DNA of 64,000 bases, from NCBI RefSeq assembly GCF_001625015.1, contig NZ_LVWJ02000014.1, positions 4,108,385 to 4,172,384 of the forward strand, written 5' to 3'. This stretch comes from Lewinella sp. 4G2 (lineage in GTDB: Bacteria > Bacteroidota > Bacteroidia > Chitinophagales > Saprospiraceae). A program made the position numbers and the translations under genes. Each line of letters opens with the position of its first letter. Positions within the stretch are counted from its first letter, which is position 1. The notes beneath the pieces were generated by a model. The model searched no databases, was not told the origin of the DNA, and saw nothing but the letters and a program-made list of their open reading frames with translations. Positions 43,404-52,637 of the stretch are shown one piece after another.

Positions 43404-46220
43404 TTATGCGGTAACCCGTTGCGCCAATGCCTGCCCCGCCAACTTCCGCACCTTTGCGTGAGGAGACTTCGTCGCCAATTGGATGAGGGGTGTAAGATCG
43501 GGTTGTGGATCATTCGCTAGAATAAAGAGGACGGCGGCCTTCAGCCGTTGGTCCTTCCCCTTGAGGATGGTGGAGAAGTAGAGGTTTTGCATCACCCGGA
43601 GCTCTCCGCCCGATAAACCACTGTTGCCATGAGTAACGGCGAGGCGATCCCGCACCTCCGTCTCCACGAGCGGAATGATGATCTGCTTGAGATCGGTATC
43701 TAATAGGTTGTCAAGAAATTCTAGGGCACTGGTCCGAACCCCCGGTCCCGCCTTCACCAAGCCTCGATAGATGGGAATAATGTCTTCCGGAGAATAGTAG
43801 AGACCGAGTAAGCGGAAAAGGCGATCCAAGCCCCCTTCCTTTCGCTTTTTCAGCAAACGGACGAGCGCTTGCCTACCCTTCCCCACCTCGTCGGGCCGGT
43901 TCCCAATCACGGCTTGCTGGTTCGCGTAGAGATTCTGGATGAGCCGGTACTTCTTGGCCTCACGCTTGAGGTAACGGACGACTTTACGTTTGGGAATGCC
44001 CAGTGAGGGATAATCTCGCCGAATGGCATTAAGGCTTTTCAGCACCTCCATACGCAATTCTAAATCCATGGGGTGGTACTTATCCATCATGCTGAAGAGC
44101 AGGGCCACCGTTTGAGCGTCGGGGATACGCTCGATCACAGAAGGAATACGGCGCATATCCACCACGTCAATGACGGCTTCCCGTAAGTACTTCGGGAGAA
44201 TCTTGATGAAGGCCAGATCGTATTTGATCAGGGCTGCCGTGGCGTGCTTGCGGAAGGCAGGCTTAGAGAGAAAGTCAATCAAGGGTAAGAGCCACCGCTC
44301 GGCCAGTGACTCCCCCGTTGCGATAATGGCTACCCTGACGACCTCTGGATTGCTACTCTTCAACTCCCGGGCAATAAACTGATTGCCCAGGGTACTGCCG
44401 GACCGACCCGCTGCCACCAAAAGGTGAAGGCGCCATTTGAAGGAGAGATCGGAAGGCATTTCATCCAGCCGTAGGACTTTCTCCGCGAACACGTCTTCCA
44501 GCTTCCATCGCTTACGCAGGGTGCGGTTACCGTCGGTTTCAATGAGGAGGTCAATCAGTGCGAGGCCTGCGATTTCCGGGTCGTCGTGGTTCAGTTGCCG
44601 TTTAATGATGGCTTCTGCTTCGGATAAGTGGTTGTTGATGAGATATTCCAGCGCTGCCTTTTTTACGACGAGTTCCTTATCCTCCAACATAAAGACGACG
44701 AGATCATAGATATCCACAGCACCGCTGACGGAGAGGTTATGCAGCGCCCGTGCTTTGACGACTGGGTTCTCGTGGAACAGCAGCTGTTCCGTGGGCTTGA
44801 GGAACTGGCTATCCTTCAAGTTTTCCGTGCGGTCGAGTACGTACAGCAGCTTCTCGGTGTCAGTTGCCCCCTGCCCCCCGGCTTCCAGTACCTTCAGGAA
44901 ACCGGATAGTACCTCGCCGTGATTATTCTGTTTGACGGTTTTCTTGACCTTGGTGATCTTCGGCCGGAGGTGGGCCAACTGGTGGCGAAACGCGTCCAGG
45001 TATTCTTCTTTAACCGCCAGTACACATCCTAACCAACAAAGGGCAAACAGCAGGACAAAGGGGCTAATGTGAGCCGGCCGTAGACCAAGTGAGTTGATCA
45101 TGAATAAGAGCAGTAGCCCGCCAATGCCACCAGCCGCGGAGTCAATCAATACGTCAATGTATGTCTTGATCCGCTTTTTGACGTGGGCATCCACGGGCAG
45201 GTAGAGCATCTCTACGCCCGCTCGGTGAAGGCTTTGCTTCAGGCTTCCGTCAACGCACCGGCTAAATACTGCCGCCCCCAGCGTGGGGATGATCAGCATG
45301 ATGATGGCCCCGAGCCCTAAGCCAGCGGGTAGGAACAGAAGTGATCCACTCACCCCCAACCGCTGCAGCACCCGTTGCGTGAGGAGTAGCTGAATGAGTA
45401 AACCCACCACGTTAAACGTCGAGAACCAAAAGCCAAAGAAGGCCGCCAGCCGGTCCGTATCGGCGTACCGGGCTGAAGCCAAAGCACTGAATTGGTAGTC
45501 GACCAATTTGGCCGTGATGACACTGAAGCCAATGATGCCACACAATAGCAATAGATGCCGGGAACTGAGGATGAGCTTATGCGGAGGCTCCTTTTGCGCA
45601 ACGTCCTTTTTCGACGGCTGCGATCGCGTGCCCGTACGCCGTAGAACGTACCTGCGCCACACGTAGTAACTGATCAGCAGCACGGGAATAAGCATCGACG
45701 CAGCGATGATCAGCAGAATGCGGATACCGACGGCTTCCGCCAGAATACTCGCCAGATACCCACCGGCAATGCCGCCCGCGATAGCGCCAGCTCCAATCGG
45801 ACCAAAGAGCCGCTTCGCCTGGCGGATGTCGAACACCATACTGGCGATCGACCAAAACTGGGAGGCCGCCAGGACGCCAAACAGGGCCACCCAGAGATAG
45901 AGCGCCACGGCCACGAAGTCCTCCGTATGCCGCATGGGGATCAGGAAAACGCACAGGAGAAGCGTCGACATACAGATTCCCAAACTCCACAGATTCACCC
46001 GGAGGATGGAGAAGTACTTAACCGCAAAAGAGTAGAGTGTACTGACAATGGCCGCCGCGATCGCCGTAGCGATGTAGGCGTACGGCAAGGCATCCGCCCC
46101 GAATCGATTGACGAAGTAGGCACTCCCCACCGGCTTGGTGATGAGCAGCACGGCGATGATCAAAAAGATCTGTAGTTGCAACAGCAGCACCGGCCCCCAC
46201 TCCCCCGGGCGCACCCGCAA
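43404..46220 (-). CDS. NTT-like nucleotide transporter with C-terminal HEAT repeats
   Basis: About 938 residues from TTG 46,220. In-frame sequence reading QRFFGKLLRVRPGEW continues upstream to a TAA, with only CTG, ATT and ATC as other starts, so the true start is uncertain. Residues 1-430 carry about twelve membrane segments in the ADP/ATP translocase (NTT/Tlc) pattern: LLITKPVGSAYFVNRFG, SQFWSIASMVFDIRQAKRLF, GPIGAGAIAGGIAGGYLAS. Residues from about 440 are HEAT-like helical repeats (NPVVKARALHNLSVSGAVDI and similar). NTT proteins exchange nucleotides and are best known from intracellular bacteria and plastids, but Bacteroidota carry fused versions. The substrate here is not known. Confidence 0.88.
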   Translation of the reverse strand: MRVRPGEWGPVLLLQLQIFLIIAVLLITKPVGSAYFVNRFGADALPYAYIATAIAAAIVSTLYSFAVKYFSILRVNLWSLGICMSTLLLCVFLIPMRHTEDFVAVALYLWVALFGVLAASQFWSIASMVFDIRQAKRLFGPIGAGAIAGGIAGGYLASILAEAVGIRILLIIAASMLIPVLLISYYVWRRYVLRRTGTRSQPSKKDVAQKEPPHKLILSSRHLLLLCGIIGFSVITAKLVDYQFSALASARYADTDRLAAFFGFWFSTFNVVGLLIQLLLTQRVLQRLGVSGSLLFLPAGLGLGAIIMLIIPTLGAAVFSRCVDGSLKQSLHRAGVEMLYLPVDAHVKKRIKTYIDVLIDSAAGGIGGLLLLFMINSLGLRPAHISPFVLLFALCWLGCVLAVKEEYLDAFRHQLAHLRPKITKVKKTVKQNNHGEVLSGFLKVLEAGGQGATDTEKLLYVLDRTENLKDSQFLKPTEQLLFHENPVVKARALHNLSVSGAVDIYDLVVFMLEDKELVVKKAALEYLINNHLSEAEAIIKRQLNHDDPEIAGLALIDLLIETDGNRTLRKRWKLEDVFAEKVLRLDEMPSDLSFKWRLHLLVAAGRSGSTLGNQFIARELKSSNPEVVRVAIIATGESLAERWLLPLIDFLSKPAFRKHATAALIKYDLAFIKILPKYLREAVIDVVDMRRIPSVIERIPDAQTVALLFSMMDKYHPMDLELRMEVLKSLNAIRRDYPSLGIPKRKVVRYLKREAKKYRLIQNLYANQQAVIGNRPDEVGKGRQALVRLLKKRKEGGLDRLFRLLGLYYSPEDIIPIYRGLVKAGPGVRTSALEFLDNLLDTDLKQIIIPLVETEVRDRLAVTHGNSGLSGGELRVMQNLYFSTILKGKDQRLKAAVLFILANDPQPDLTPLIQLATKSPHAKVRKLAGQALAQRVTA

Positions 46221-46397
46221 TAACTTACCGAAAAATCGTTGAATAGGCAGGATACCGAGTTGGAGTTAGTGGCACGAAATCAGCGCTGGGCGCTAAGGGC
46301 TAAGGTACAACCTGCTCCGCCCTCTTTTTAGCCGTGTTTGCCAAGCCTAAAATTTGCGTGGCATCTTAGGCTACTCGAAAATGGGTCAGGGTAAAAC

Positions 46398-46437
46398 AGC
46401 GCGACCCGGCTTCCTGATTTGGAAGCCGGGTCGCGCT
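46398..46437 (-). terminator. Terminator of the serine hydrolase gene
   Basis: Perfect 17-bp arms AGCGCGACCCGGCTTCC and GGAAGCCGGGTCGCGCT separated by TGATTT. On the minus strand the stem is followed by GTTTTACC. It lies just after the stop of the gene at 46,456. Confidence 0.9.
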
Positions 46438-46455
46438 AGCTGGATACGAGCCATA

Positions 46456-47412
46456 CTAGCTGGCCAACATCTTATCGAGGACAGCACCAATCTGGCGGAC
46501 AATCTGCTCGCCGGCGGCATCGTCTACCAACGCAGTCATGATGTAGTCGCGCTCTGGCCCCTGTACCATGGCTACGTCAGCGTGGAAGGTGGACCAGGAA
46601 CCGGACTTGCGGTAGACCTTGGCCTTGGGAGCAACGCGGTCCAAAACGCTGACGAATTTGTGGTGCAATTCTGGATCCACGAGGTAGCTACGCATCTTTT
46701 CACTGGCAGTCTCGCTAACGAGGTCGTCGTTATGCAGCTTGTAGAAGTAACGGCAGATCTGCTCAGTCGTAGCGGCGTGGCTGATGCCCTTCATCGGATC
46801 TGGGTGGCGGCGGCCACCGGCAGCGTAGCGCTTACCTACCCACAGGCCTCCACCGTAAGCGGGGTCGTAGAGTTTGAGGTTAGGGTCCGTCATGGTCCGC
46901 TCGATGTTTTCGAAACCGACGCGGTCAATCATGCGCGTGGTGGCGGCGTTGTTAGATTTGGCGATCATGAGGCGCATGTCCTTTTTGATCTCTTCCGTTT
47001 CCTGAAGCTCACCGCGCTCAATGGCATCGTGGGCTGCAGCGAGAACGGCAATCTTAGGGAGGCTAGCGGCGTACATCATGTGCTGTCCGTTGACGGCAGC
47101 GTAACGGACGCAATTTTCGTCGTTCATATCAACGATACCAACGGAGAGGCGCTTCTGGTCGATCAACCGTTTCCAGGTTGGATTCTTGCGCAGACGCTGT
47201 CGCAATTGCTGTTCTAAGGCGCCATCCTTAAGGGAGCGCAGACCAGGAGAAACTACCGGAGCGGGTGCAATTTCCTCCACACAGACCTCAGCGGTACTTA
47301 CCGCAGGGCTGAAGAAGAAATTGGTGATGGTGGAAGACAAACCAGCGGACTTCGCACTCATCATGAATAGGGCTACTACGATGAGTGAAAGAATGGATGA
47401 TAGCTTGATCAT
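46456..47412 (-). CDS. Exported class A beta-lactamase-like serine hydrolase
   Basis: 318 residues with an N-terminal hydrophobic segment (about 5-20). Active-site motifs: S117-L-P-K120 in YAASLPKIAVL, S153-N-N155 in AKSNNAAT, and KSGSW near residue 269. The size fits class A enzymes and the fold is that of beta-lactamases, but the usual omega-loop E-x-x-L-N is not obvious. A D,D-peptidase or cell-wall role is therefore at least as likely as resistance. Monocistronic, with a strong terminator. Confidence 0.88.
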   Translation of the reverse strand: MIKLSSILSLIVVALFMMSAKSAGLSSTITNFFFSPAVSTAEVCVEEIAPAPVVSPGLRSLKDGALEQQLRQRLRKNPTWKRLIDQKRLSVGIVDMNDENCVRYAAVNGQHMMYAASLPKIAVLAAAHDAIERGELQETEEIKKDMRLMIAKSNNAATTRMIDRVGFENIERTMTDPNLKLYDPAYGGGLWVGKRYAAGGRRHPDPMKGISHAATTEQICRYFYKLHNDDLVSETASEKMRSYLVDPELHHKFVSVLDRVAPKAKVYRKSGSWSTFHADVAMVQGPERDYIMTALVDDAAGEQIVRQIGAVLDKMLAS

Positions 47413-47687
47413 AAGTGAAATTCGTTCTGATGAGGTGGCGGATTAAAAAATCAACTACCAGGGTGCAAAAATTCCAGGGTCAAATCGGAAATGCTGAACT
47501 CAAAAGCTAATGCAAAAATAATCAAATGTGCGGTGGGTATCCGTGTATTAACGCTGGAACGACAACTATAGTTGTTCACCCACACAATCACTAAGTACTG
47601 ACAATCAGCAACTTATATTTCCTTAACAGTAATTTATGATTTGTAGAGTACGCCAATTCCTTGTTAACTGTGTTCGCCCTCCCTGCC

Positions 47688-48539
47688 CTAAAAGTGACGG
47701 GTCTTGACGTAGAACAACTTGTCCCGAACGCCAAATGCCTTGACGAGCAAAGGGCTCACCACCAACATCACCTCCGGCTTGTAAATCTGTTCGGGGATGC
47801 GACCCATAACGCGGGCGTACAGCGTCCGGCGGCTGCGGGGGTCCTCAATTTCAATGACACTGTTGATGGGGGCGGTGCGGTGGAGCACCATGAATTTCGT
47901 CCGGTCCCCCTTCTTCGTCCAGGCTGCCTTGCCGTTTTCGGAGGGCATCTCTTTGCCGGCAGTACGCGATTCCCACAGTGCGCGAAGGGGAGCGTTCTGG
48001 GCCTGATAGGCATCTGCGTACACCCTCCCGGTGAAGGGGAGGCCACTGATGGGTAGATAACCGATGACCAGGGTAGCGCCCGTTTTCAGTTGGCTGGGAT
48101 CCACCTCGGGATTCAGGCGAGTGATGGGGTCAGGGTTCAACCAACCCAGTCGCCTTACGGCCAGGCCGTACAGCGTCTCCCCCTTCGCCAATTGGTAGCG
48201 CACGGGCACGAACCACGCCAAGCTATCCCCCGGGATTTCGTAGCGAATCAATTCTTTGGCGATGGCGACTTTGATGACGTCGCCCACATCGTAACCGCGG
48301 CGTAGCTCCGGGCTCAGTGCGTAAAAATCCTCGACGTTGCGACCGTAGAATTTGGAGGCGCCGTAAACGGTCTGCTTAGGAGCCAAGTGGTGCTCAAAAA
48401 CCAGGTTGGCGGACGCACCGTCGACCTTCAGCAACATGGTGTCCGTCGGGTAGAGGTAATAAAGGCTATCACCGGTGTACTGGGCACAAAGCGCGCCAGC
48501 CAGGGCCACCGTGGCCAGGAGGGTAAAAAAGTATTTCAC
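47688..48539 (-). CDS. Secreted LysM protein with RlpA-like C-terminal domain
   Basis: 283 residues from a GTG, with a signal peptide ending GALCAQ. Two LysM-like segments follow: HHLAPKQTVYGASKFYGRNV (about 50-95) and YQLAKGETLYGLAVRRLG (about 114-160), which bind peptidoglycan. The C-terminal ~70 residues (VIEIEDPRSRRTLYARVMGR, VSPLLVKAFGVRDKLF) match the end of the double-psi barrel of RlpA-like proteins. A role in cell-wall binding or remodelling is likely. Confidence 0.87.
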   Translation of the reverse strand: MKYFFTLLATVALAGALCAQYTGDSLYYLYPTDTMLLKVDGASANLVFEHHLAPKQTVYGASKFYGRNVEDFYALSPELRRGYDVGDVIKVAIAKELIRYEIPGDSLAWFVPVRYQLAKGETLYGLAVRRLGWLNPDPITRLNPEVDPSQLKTGATLVIGYLPISGLPFTGRVYADAYQAQNAPLRALWESRTAGKEMPSENGKAAWTKKGDRTKFMVLHRTAPINSVIEIEDPRSRRTLYARVMGRIPEQIYKPEVMLVVSPLLVKAFGVRDKLFYVKTRHF

Positions 48540-48739
48540 TAACGCTTCGTTTGGATCAGTAAGAAAAATCGGGAACGGATTTGAGCAGCAACGATTGACT
48601 TAGTGGCCAGGTTGAACCCTGCTTCCAATTCCGTGGACAACAGCTGGCTACAAGATAGGAACCCGAACGTAATTCCCCGGCCCCGTCGTACCTGGCCCAG
48701 GATAAATCCGGAGTTCCCTTCCTAGCTTATCTTCGCGGC

Positions 48740-49330
48740 ATGGTTCCAACGCGTATTCTTCCTTCCGTATTACTTGCCTTCTTGCTCTGCACCTGCGCCA
48801 GCGCCCAGAACGGCGAAACGCCCAAGCCTGCCCGGCAGGAACGGGTGGACGAAACGACGTTCCCGGCACAGCAAGAGTGGTTAGATAAGTGGGAAAACTC
48901 CCTGGCCTACACGCTGGAAACCCTAATGCTACTCGAAGAGAAAGACCTCGATTATCGCCCCACTGAAGACCAGATGACGCTGCGCGAACAGTTTCACCAC
49001 ATGGCCGGGAACATCTACTTCCTGACGGGCAAATTCATCCACGCGCCGGAGGGCTTCGACCGCAAAGCCATCACCGCGACCTTTGCCGACGACGCCGACA
49101 AAACCGAACTCGCCGCTACGCTCACCAAAGCCTATTTCTTCGGCGCCAAGGCCGCCCGCCGCTTGAACGAGGAAGCCTGGAACAGTAGCGTACCCGACTT
49201 TTTTGCTGGGCCGAAAAGCAAACGCGTCGTCTTCAATCTTTTGCAGGACCACGCCACCCACCACCGGGCGCAAACGCTGGTTTACCTGCGCCTGCTTGGC
49301 TACACCCCTCCCCGTTACCGCGGTTGGTAA
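48740..49330 (+). CDS. Exported DinB-family protein
   Basis: 196 residues. A signal peptide ends CTCASAQ and the rest is a DinB four-helix bundle: YTLETLMLLEEKDLDYRPTE, REQFHHMAGNIYFL with one metal His, and LLQDHATHHRAQTLVYLRLL with two more. DinB proteins include thiol-dependent transferases and hydrolases. Export is seen in Bacteroidota but the function is unknown. The GCACCTGCGCCAGCGCCC sequence in the signal peptide (48,789-48,806) is one base from the dispersed motif. A TATCTTCG box lies only a few bases before the ATG, which would give a nearly leaderless transcript. Confidence 0.87.
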   Translation: MVPTRILPSVLLAFLLCTCASAQNGETPKPARQERVDETTFPAQQEWLDKWENSLAYTLETLMLLEEKDLDYRPTEDQMTLREQFHHMAGNIYFLTGKFIHAPEGFDRKAITATFADDADKTELAATLTKAYFFGAKAARRLNEEAWNSSVPDFFAGPKSKRVVFNLLQDHATHHRAQTLVYLRLLGYTPPRYRGW

Positions 49331-49351
49331 CTCACCCACAAGTACGAATCT

Positions 49352-49879
49352 ATGCCCTTTACGGCTACCCCCATCGACGGATTGATGATCTTCGAACCCC
49401 GCGTCTTTGGCGACGAACGGGGTCACTTTTTTGAATCCTACAATGCGAAGACTTTTCAGGAAGTGGGCATCACAAATGAGTTCGTTCAGGATAACCAGGC
49501 GCGTTCAGCCAGGGGAATTCTGCGGGGCATGCACCGCCAAACCGGTGATGCGGCCCAGGCAAAACTCGTGCGCGTGGTGGAGGGATCCGTCTACGACGTA
49601 GCCGTCGACTTACGGCCCGGCTCCCCCACCCTCCACCACTGGTTCGGCGTGGAGTTGACTGCAGACAACAAGAAACAACTGTTCGTACCCCGCGGCTTCG
49701 CACATGGGTACCTGGTGCTTTCCGAAACGGCCACTTTCGCGTACAAATGCGACAACTACTATGCGCCCGACGCGGAGGCTGGCCTGCGCTACGATGACCC
49801 GACGGTAGGCATCGAATGGCCTACAGTGGATACCCCTTTAGTAGTAGCGGAACGCGATCTAAGCTGGCCGCTGCTTTAA
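49352..49879 (+). CDS. rfbC: dTDP-4-dehydrorhamnose 3,5-epimerase
   Basis: 175 residues, normal for RfbC/RmlC. Conserved sequence includes GLMIFEPRVFGDERGHFFES, QDNQARSARGILRGMHRQ with the catalytic His, GSVYDVAVDLRPGSPT, and FVPRGFAHGYLVLSETA with its metal-site His. It epimerises dTDP-4-dehydro-6-deoxy-glucose for dTDP-L-rhamnose, used in O-antigen or exopolysaccharide. The other rml genes are not in the window; a GT4 glycosyltransferase is nearby at 50,774. Confidence 0.95.
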   Translation: MPFTATPIDGLMIFEPRVFGDERGHFFESYNAKTFQEVGITNEFVQDNQARSARGILRGMHRQTGDAAQAKLVRVVEGSVYDVAVDLRPGSPTLHHWFGVELTADNKKQLFVPRGFAHGYLVLSETATFAYKCDNYYAPDAEAGLRYDDPTVGIEWPTVDTPLVVAERDLSWPLL

Positions 49880-49898
49880 GTCAGGACCAGTAGATGGT

Positions 49899-50726
49899 TT
49901 ACTGCTGGTAAACGCGTACGTAATCGATCGACATCGTAGCGGGAAATGCTGAGTCATCCACCTTAGCGTTGGGCCCGCGAATACCACCAACGGATAAGGT
50001 AGCGGCCATATAGTAAGGTGCTACGAATGGGTAAGCGCTTTTACCCTTTCCGGGGCGGGGCGTGTAAGTCCAGTACTCCGCACCGTCGACGGAAAAGACG
50101 AGCGCGTCCTTCGTCCACTTACAGCCAAAGACGTGGAATTCATCCTCAAAGTCCGGTTGTTGCACGGAAGCCCCGACCTGGCTTCTAGTGGCCCAATTAT
50201 TAGCCTGTGTCTGGACGGCGCCGCTGATGACGGTAGGGAAAGAACCGTAGTGTTCAAACAGATCAATCTCTCCGGCGTGGGGCCACCCTAGTTTACTGAC
50301 GCCGGCGCCCACCAGCCAGAAGGCGGAGCGTAAACCCTCCCCCTTTGCCATTTTGGCCCGCACCTCGATGTAGCCGTACTGGAATTCTTGCTTCCCCTTG
50401 GAGACGAGCCGGGTACTGGTATAATCGTTGGTACGGGCCTTCTCCTTGCGCGCAGTGATATTTAGTAAACCATTGGAAACGTTGACGTTATCCGGGTCGG
50501 CTTCTAAATAGTTTTGAAGCTCTTTGGCCGTCCAGCCGTAACCACCCGTTTGGTACCCCCATTTGGTCGTATCCGGGAGAGGGCCGGAGTTGAACTCGTC
50601 ATTCCAGACCAATTTATACCCTTCCGGAGCAAACCCGGGCGTATCGGTGAGCGCCTGATCCGGCGTTTCGCAGGAACTGAAGGCGAACGAAATGAGGCAG
50701 CAAAAAAGGAACAGTCGGGCAGTCAT
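49899..50726 (-). CDS. GH16 glycoside hydrolase lipoprotein
   Basis: ATG 50,726 gives 275 residues with a signal peptide and lipobox FSSC. The catalytic core HAGEIDLFEHYG is the ExDxxE signature of GH16, using two glutamates in a retaining mechanism. Other family segments are LVWNDEFNSGPLPDTTKW, GYIEVRAKMAKGEGLRSAFW, and the closing MSIDYVRVYQ. Such enzymes cleave beta-1,3 or mixed beta-glucans such as laminarin, a common food for marine Bacteroidota. The exact substrate cannot be read from sequence. It stands alone rather than in a SusCD locus. Confidence 0.93.
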   Translation of the reverse strand: MTARLFLFCCLISFAFSSCETPDQALTDTPGFAPEGYKLVWNDEFNSGPLPDTTKWGYQTGGYGWTAKELQNYLEADPDNVNVSNGLLNITARKEKARTNDYTSTRLVSKGKQEFQYGYIEVRAKMAKGEGLRSAFWLVGAGVSKLGWPHAGEIDLFEHYGSFPTVISGAVQTQANNWATRSQVGASVQQPDFEDEFHVFGCKWTKDALVFSVDGAEYWTYTPRPGKGKSAYPFVAPYYMAATLSVGGIRGPNAKVDDSAFPATMSIDYVRVYQQ

Positions 50727-50747
50727 AAAACAGTAGCTTAGCGAGCG

Positions 50748-50755
50748 CAAAGGTA
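50748..50755 (-). promoter_or_regulatory. TACCTTTG -7 box upstream of the GH16 gene
   Basis: The minus strand reads TACCTTTG, a full match to TAnnTTTG, about 22 bp before the ATG at 50,726. No convincing -33 element was identified. Confidence 0.45.
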
Positions 50756-50773
50756 TGAAACCGAACACTGCTT

Positions 50774-51949
50774 ATGGCCCGCCCGCAACTTCTCGTTGTT
50801 ACCCCTTGGTACCCTAATCGGCTGAATGGGCACGACGGTAATTTCGTGGCCAATACGACCCGCTTAGTTGCACCCGACTACGCAGTTACCGTACTGGCCG
50901 TGATCGAGGATAAGCAACTTGAACGGGGCTTACACGAAGTCCTCACCACTCAGGAGGACGGCATTCATACCATCCGCGTGTACTTTGGGGCAGGGACGGG
51001 TCGGGCGCGCCGAACGCTCTTCCGGATGCGCGCCTGGGAAGCGGGCATCCGAGAACTTTCTGGTTCCTACGCACTCATCCACGCCCACGTACTGATCGAC
51101 GGTGGCATCGTAGCCGCGCGGCTGGCCAAGCGTTGGGGCATTCCGCTGGTTATTTCCGCCCATGCGTCCCGCTGGTTCAAACGCTGGCCGGTACTACGGA
51201 TGCCCGATCGCCACCTCGCCGTGCGGGCCGCAAATCAAGCCAACGCGGTTTTACCCGTTAGTCAGGCGCTACTCGAAAGGTTAAAACACTACGGCATTCA
51301 GGACCACCTTACAATTTGCTCCAATCCGGTCGATGAATCCATCTTTTTTCCACCCGAAGTAGAACGTGAAGCCACCGGTTTCACCTTCCTGCACGTGAGT
51401 GATTTTTCCCCAAATAAGCAGGTTGGCTTGCTGCTCAGTGCTTTCGCGGAGCTTTGTCTCACGGAGCCGACCAGCCAACTTCAGGTCGGAGGAGATGGAG
51501 ATCCGAAGACACTTGACCAACTCATTGAGGAAAGTTTGCGCGAGCACCCGCTCGAGCACAGAGCACTCGTTCGCAGCCGAATCACAACTTTCGGGGTAAC
51601 GGATGCCCATGGCATTGCCGACCGGATGAGGGCGGCGGATTGCTTTTTGCTCACCAGCTTTTTCGAAACGCAGTCGGTGGTCCTCCTCGAAGCCCAACTC
51701 TGTGGGCTACCCGCCATTTCAACGCGTTCCGGTGGACCGGAGGGCATCATCACCTCAACGGAGCATGGCCAGCTATTTGAGGTAGAAGCAAAAGACCAAC
51801 TAGTTGCCGCCATGAGCTCTCAAATCCATGCCGGACGTCCATCACTGGAGCAGCGTCAGTCTTTGTCAGCAATAGCGCGTGAACGGTACGGGAATGCGGC
51901 CATTCGGAAGCAGCTGCTGGACATCTATAAATTTCTTATAAATGCGTAA
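50774..51949 (+). CDS. GT4-family glycosyltransferase
   Basis: 391 residues with a two-Rossmann (GT-B) layout. The N-terminal acceptor part has VVTPWYPNRLNGHDGNFVAN and YALIHAHVLIDGGIVAARLA. The donor part has FLHVSDFSPNKQVGLLLSAF and the E-x7-E region FFETQSVVLLEAQLCGLPAI, then TRSGGPEGII, typical of GT4. It is probably cytosolic and transfers a sugar from a nucleotide sugar to a polysaccharide or lipid acceptor. It overlaps pxpB by 8 bp, an operon of genes with no clear functional link. Confidence 0.92.
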   Translation: MARPQLLVVTPWYPNRLNGHDGNFVANTTRLVAPDYAVTVLAVIEDKQLERGLHEVLTTQEDGIHTIRVYFGAGTGRARRTLFRMRAWEAGIRELSGSYALIHAHVLIDGGIVAARLAKRWGIPLVISAHASRWFKRWPVLRMPDRHLAVRAANQANAVLPVSQALLERLKHYGIQDHLTICSNPVDESIFFPPEVEREATGFTFLHVSDFSPNKQVGLLLSAFAELCLTEPTSQLQVGGDGDPKTLDQLIEESLREHPLEHRALVRSRITTFGVTDAHGIADRMRAADCFLLTSFFETQSVVLLEAQLCGLPAISTRSGGPEGIITSTEHGQLFEVEAKDQLVAAMSSQIHAGRPSLEQRQSLSAIARERYGNAAIRKQLLDIYKFLINA

Positions 51950-52637
51950 GCCGCGGCGCATCCTCAACTACGGCGAGCGGGCCTTGCTGTTGGAGTGGGA
52001 GCAGGTCATCCACCCCGAGATCAGCCACGGCGTACACACCTATCAACACGCACTGTTGAGCTGGCCCGGCATCGAAGAAGCGGTGCCCGCCTACGCCTCC
52101 TTACTACTCGTGTTTGAGACGCCCCATTGGTCCACCGATCGCCTACGGGAGACTTTGTACAATTGGTCCCCCCGTAGCGTAGAATCATTTCCGGGACGTG
52201 AATATGTCCTACCGGTTCATTACAATGGCATCGATTTAGGCGACGTCGCGCATCGTCAGGGATTATCCATCGAAGAGCTCATTCAAAAGCACACGGCGCG
52301 GACCTACCTGGTGTACCAACTGGGTTTTCGGCCCGGCTTTGCCTTCCTGGGGGACCTGGATGAGGGCTTACAGCTACCTCGATTAGCATCACCGCGCAAA
52401 CACGTTGCGGCCGGCACGGTGGCCATTGCCGGCGCCCAAACTGCCGTCTACCCTACGGAGTCTCCCGGGGGGTGGCACCAGTTGGGTCACTGCCCGGTGC
52501 CGCTCATTCCGAGTTTGCCAGGCACTGCTTCGGTTAGTCTCCAAGCCGGAGATCAAGTCAGGTTCACAGCCGTTGATGAGTCCACCTATCAATCCATCCT
52601 CAAAAATCCTGGCCCGTGGATCACCCAGCGACACTAA
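51942..52637 (+). CDS. pxpB: 5-oxoprolinase subunit B
   Basis: 231 residues. PxpB/KipI features: ILNYGERALLLEWEQVIHPE, EYVLPVHYNGIDLGDVA, YLVYQLGFRPGFAFLGDLDE and GGWHQLGHCPVPLI. With PxpC and PxpA it forms the ATP-dependent 5-oxoprolinase that recycles pyroglutamate. KipI is the Bacillus paralogue that inhibits a sporulation kinase. No pxpA is visible here, so the complex must use a gene elsewhere or another role. Confidence 0.92.
   Translation: MRKPRRILNYGERALLLEWEQVIHPEISHGVHTYQHALLSWPGIEEAVPAYASLLLVFETPHWSTDRLRETLYNWSPRSVESFPGREYVLPVHYNGIDLGDVAHRQGLSIEELIQKHTARTYLVYQLGFRPGFAFLGDLDEGLQLPRLASPRKHVAAGTVAIAGAQTAVYPTESPGGWHQLGHCPVPLIPSLPGTASVSLQAGDQVRFTAVDESTYQSILKNPGPWITQRH

Noticed and set aside
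41454..47412. Antibiotic-resistance beta-lactamases
   Set aside because: S-x-x-K, S-N-N and K-S-G motifs are present, but the omega-loop Glu motif is not clear in either protein, so a resistance role is not supported.
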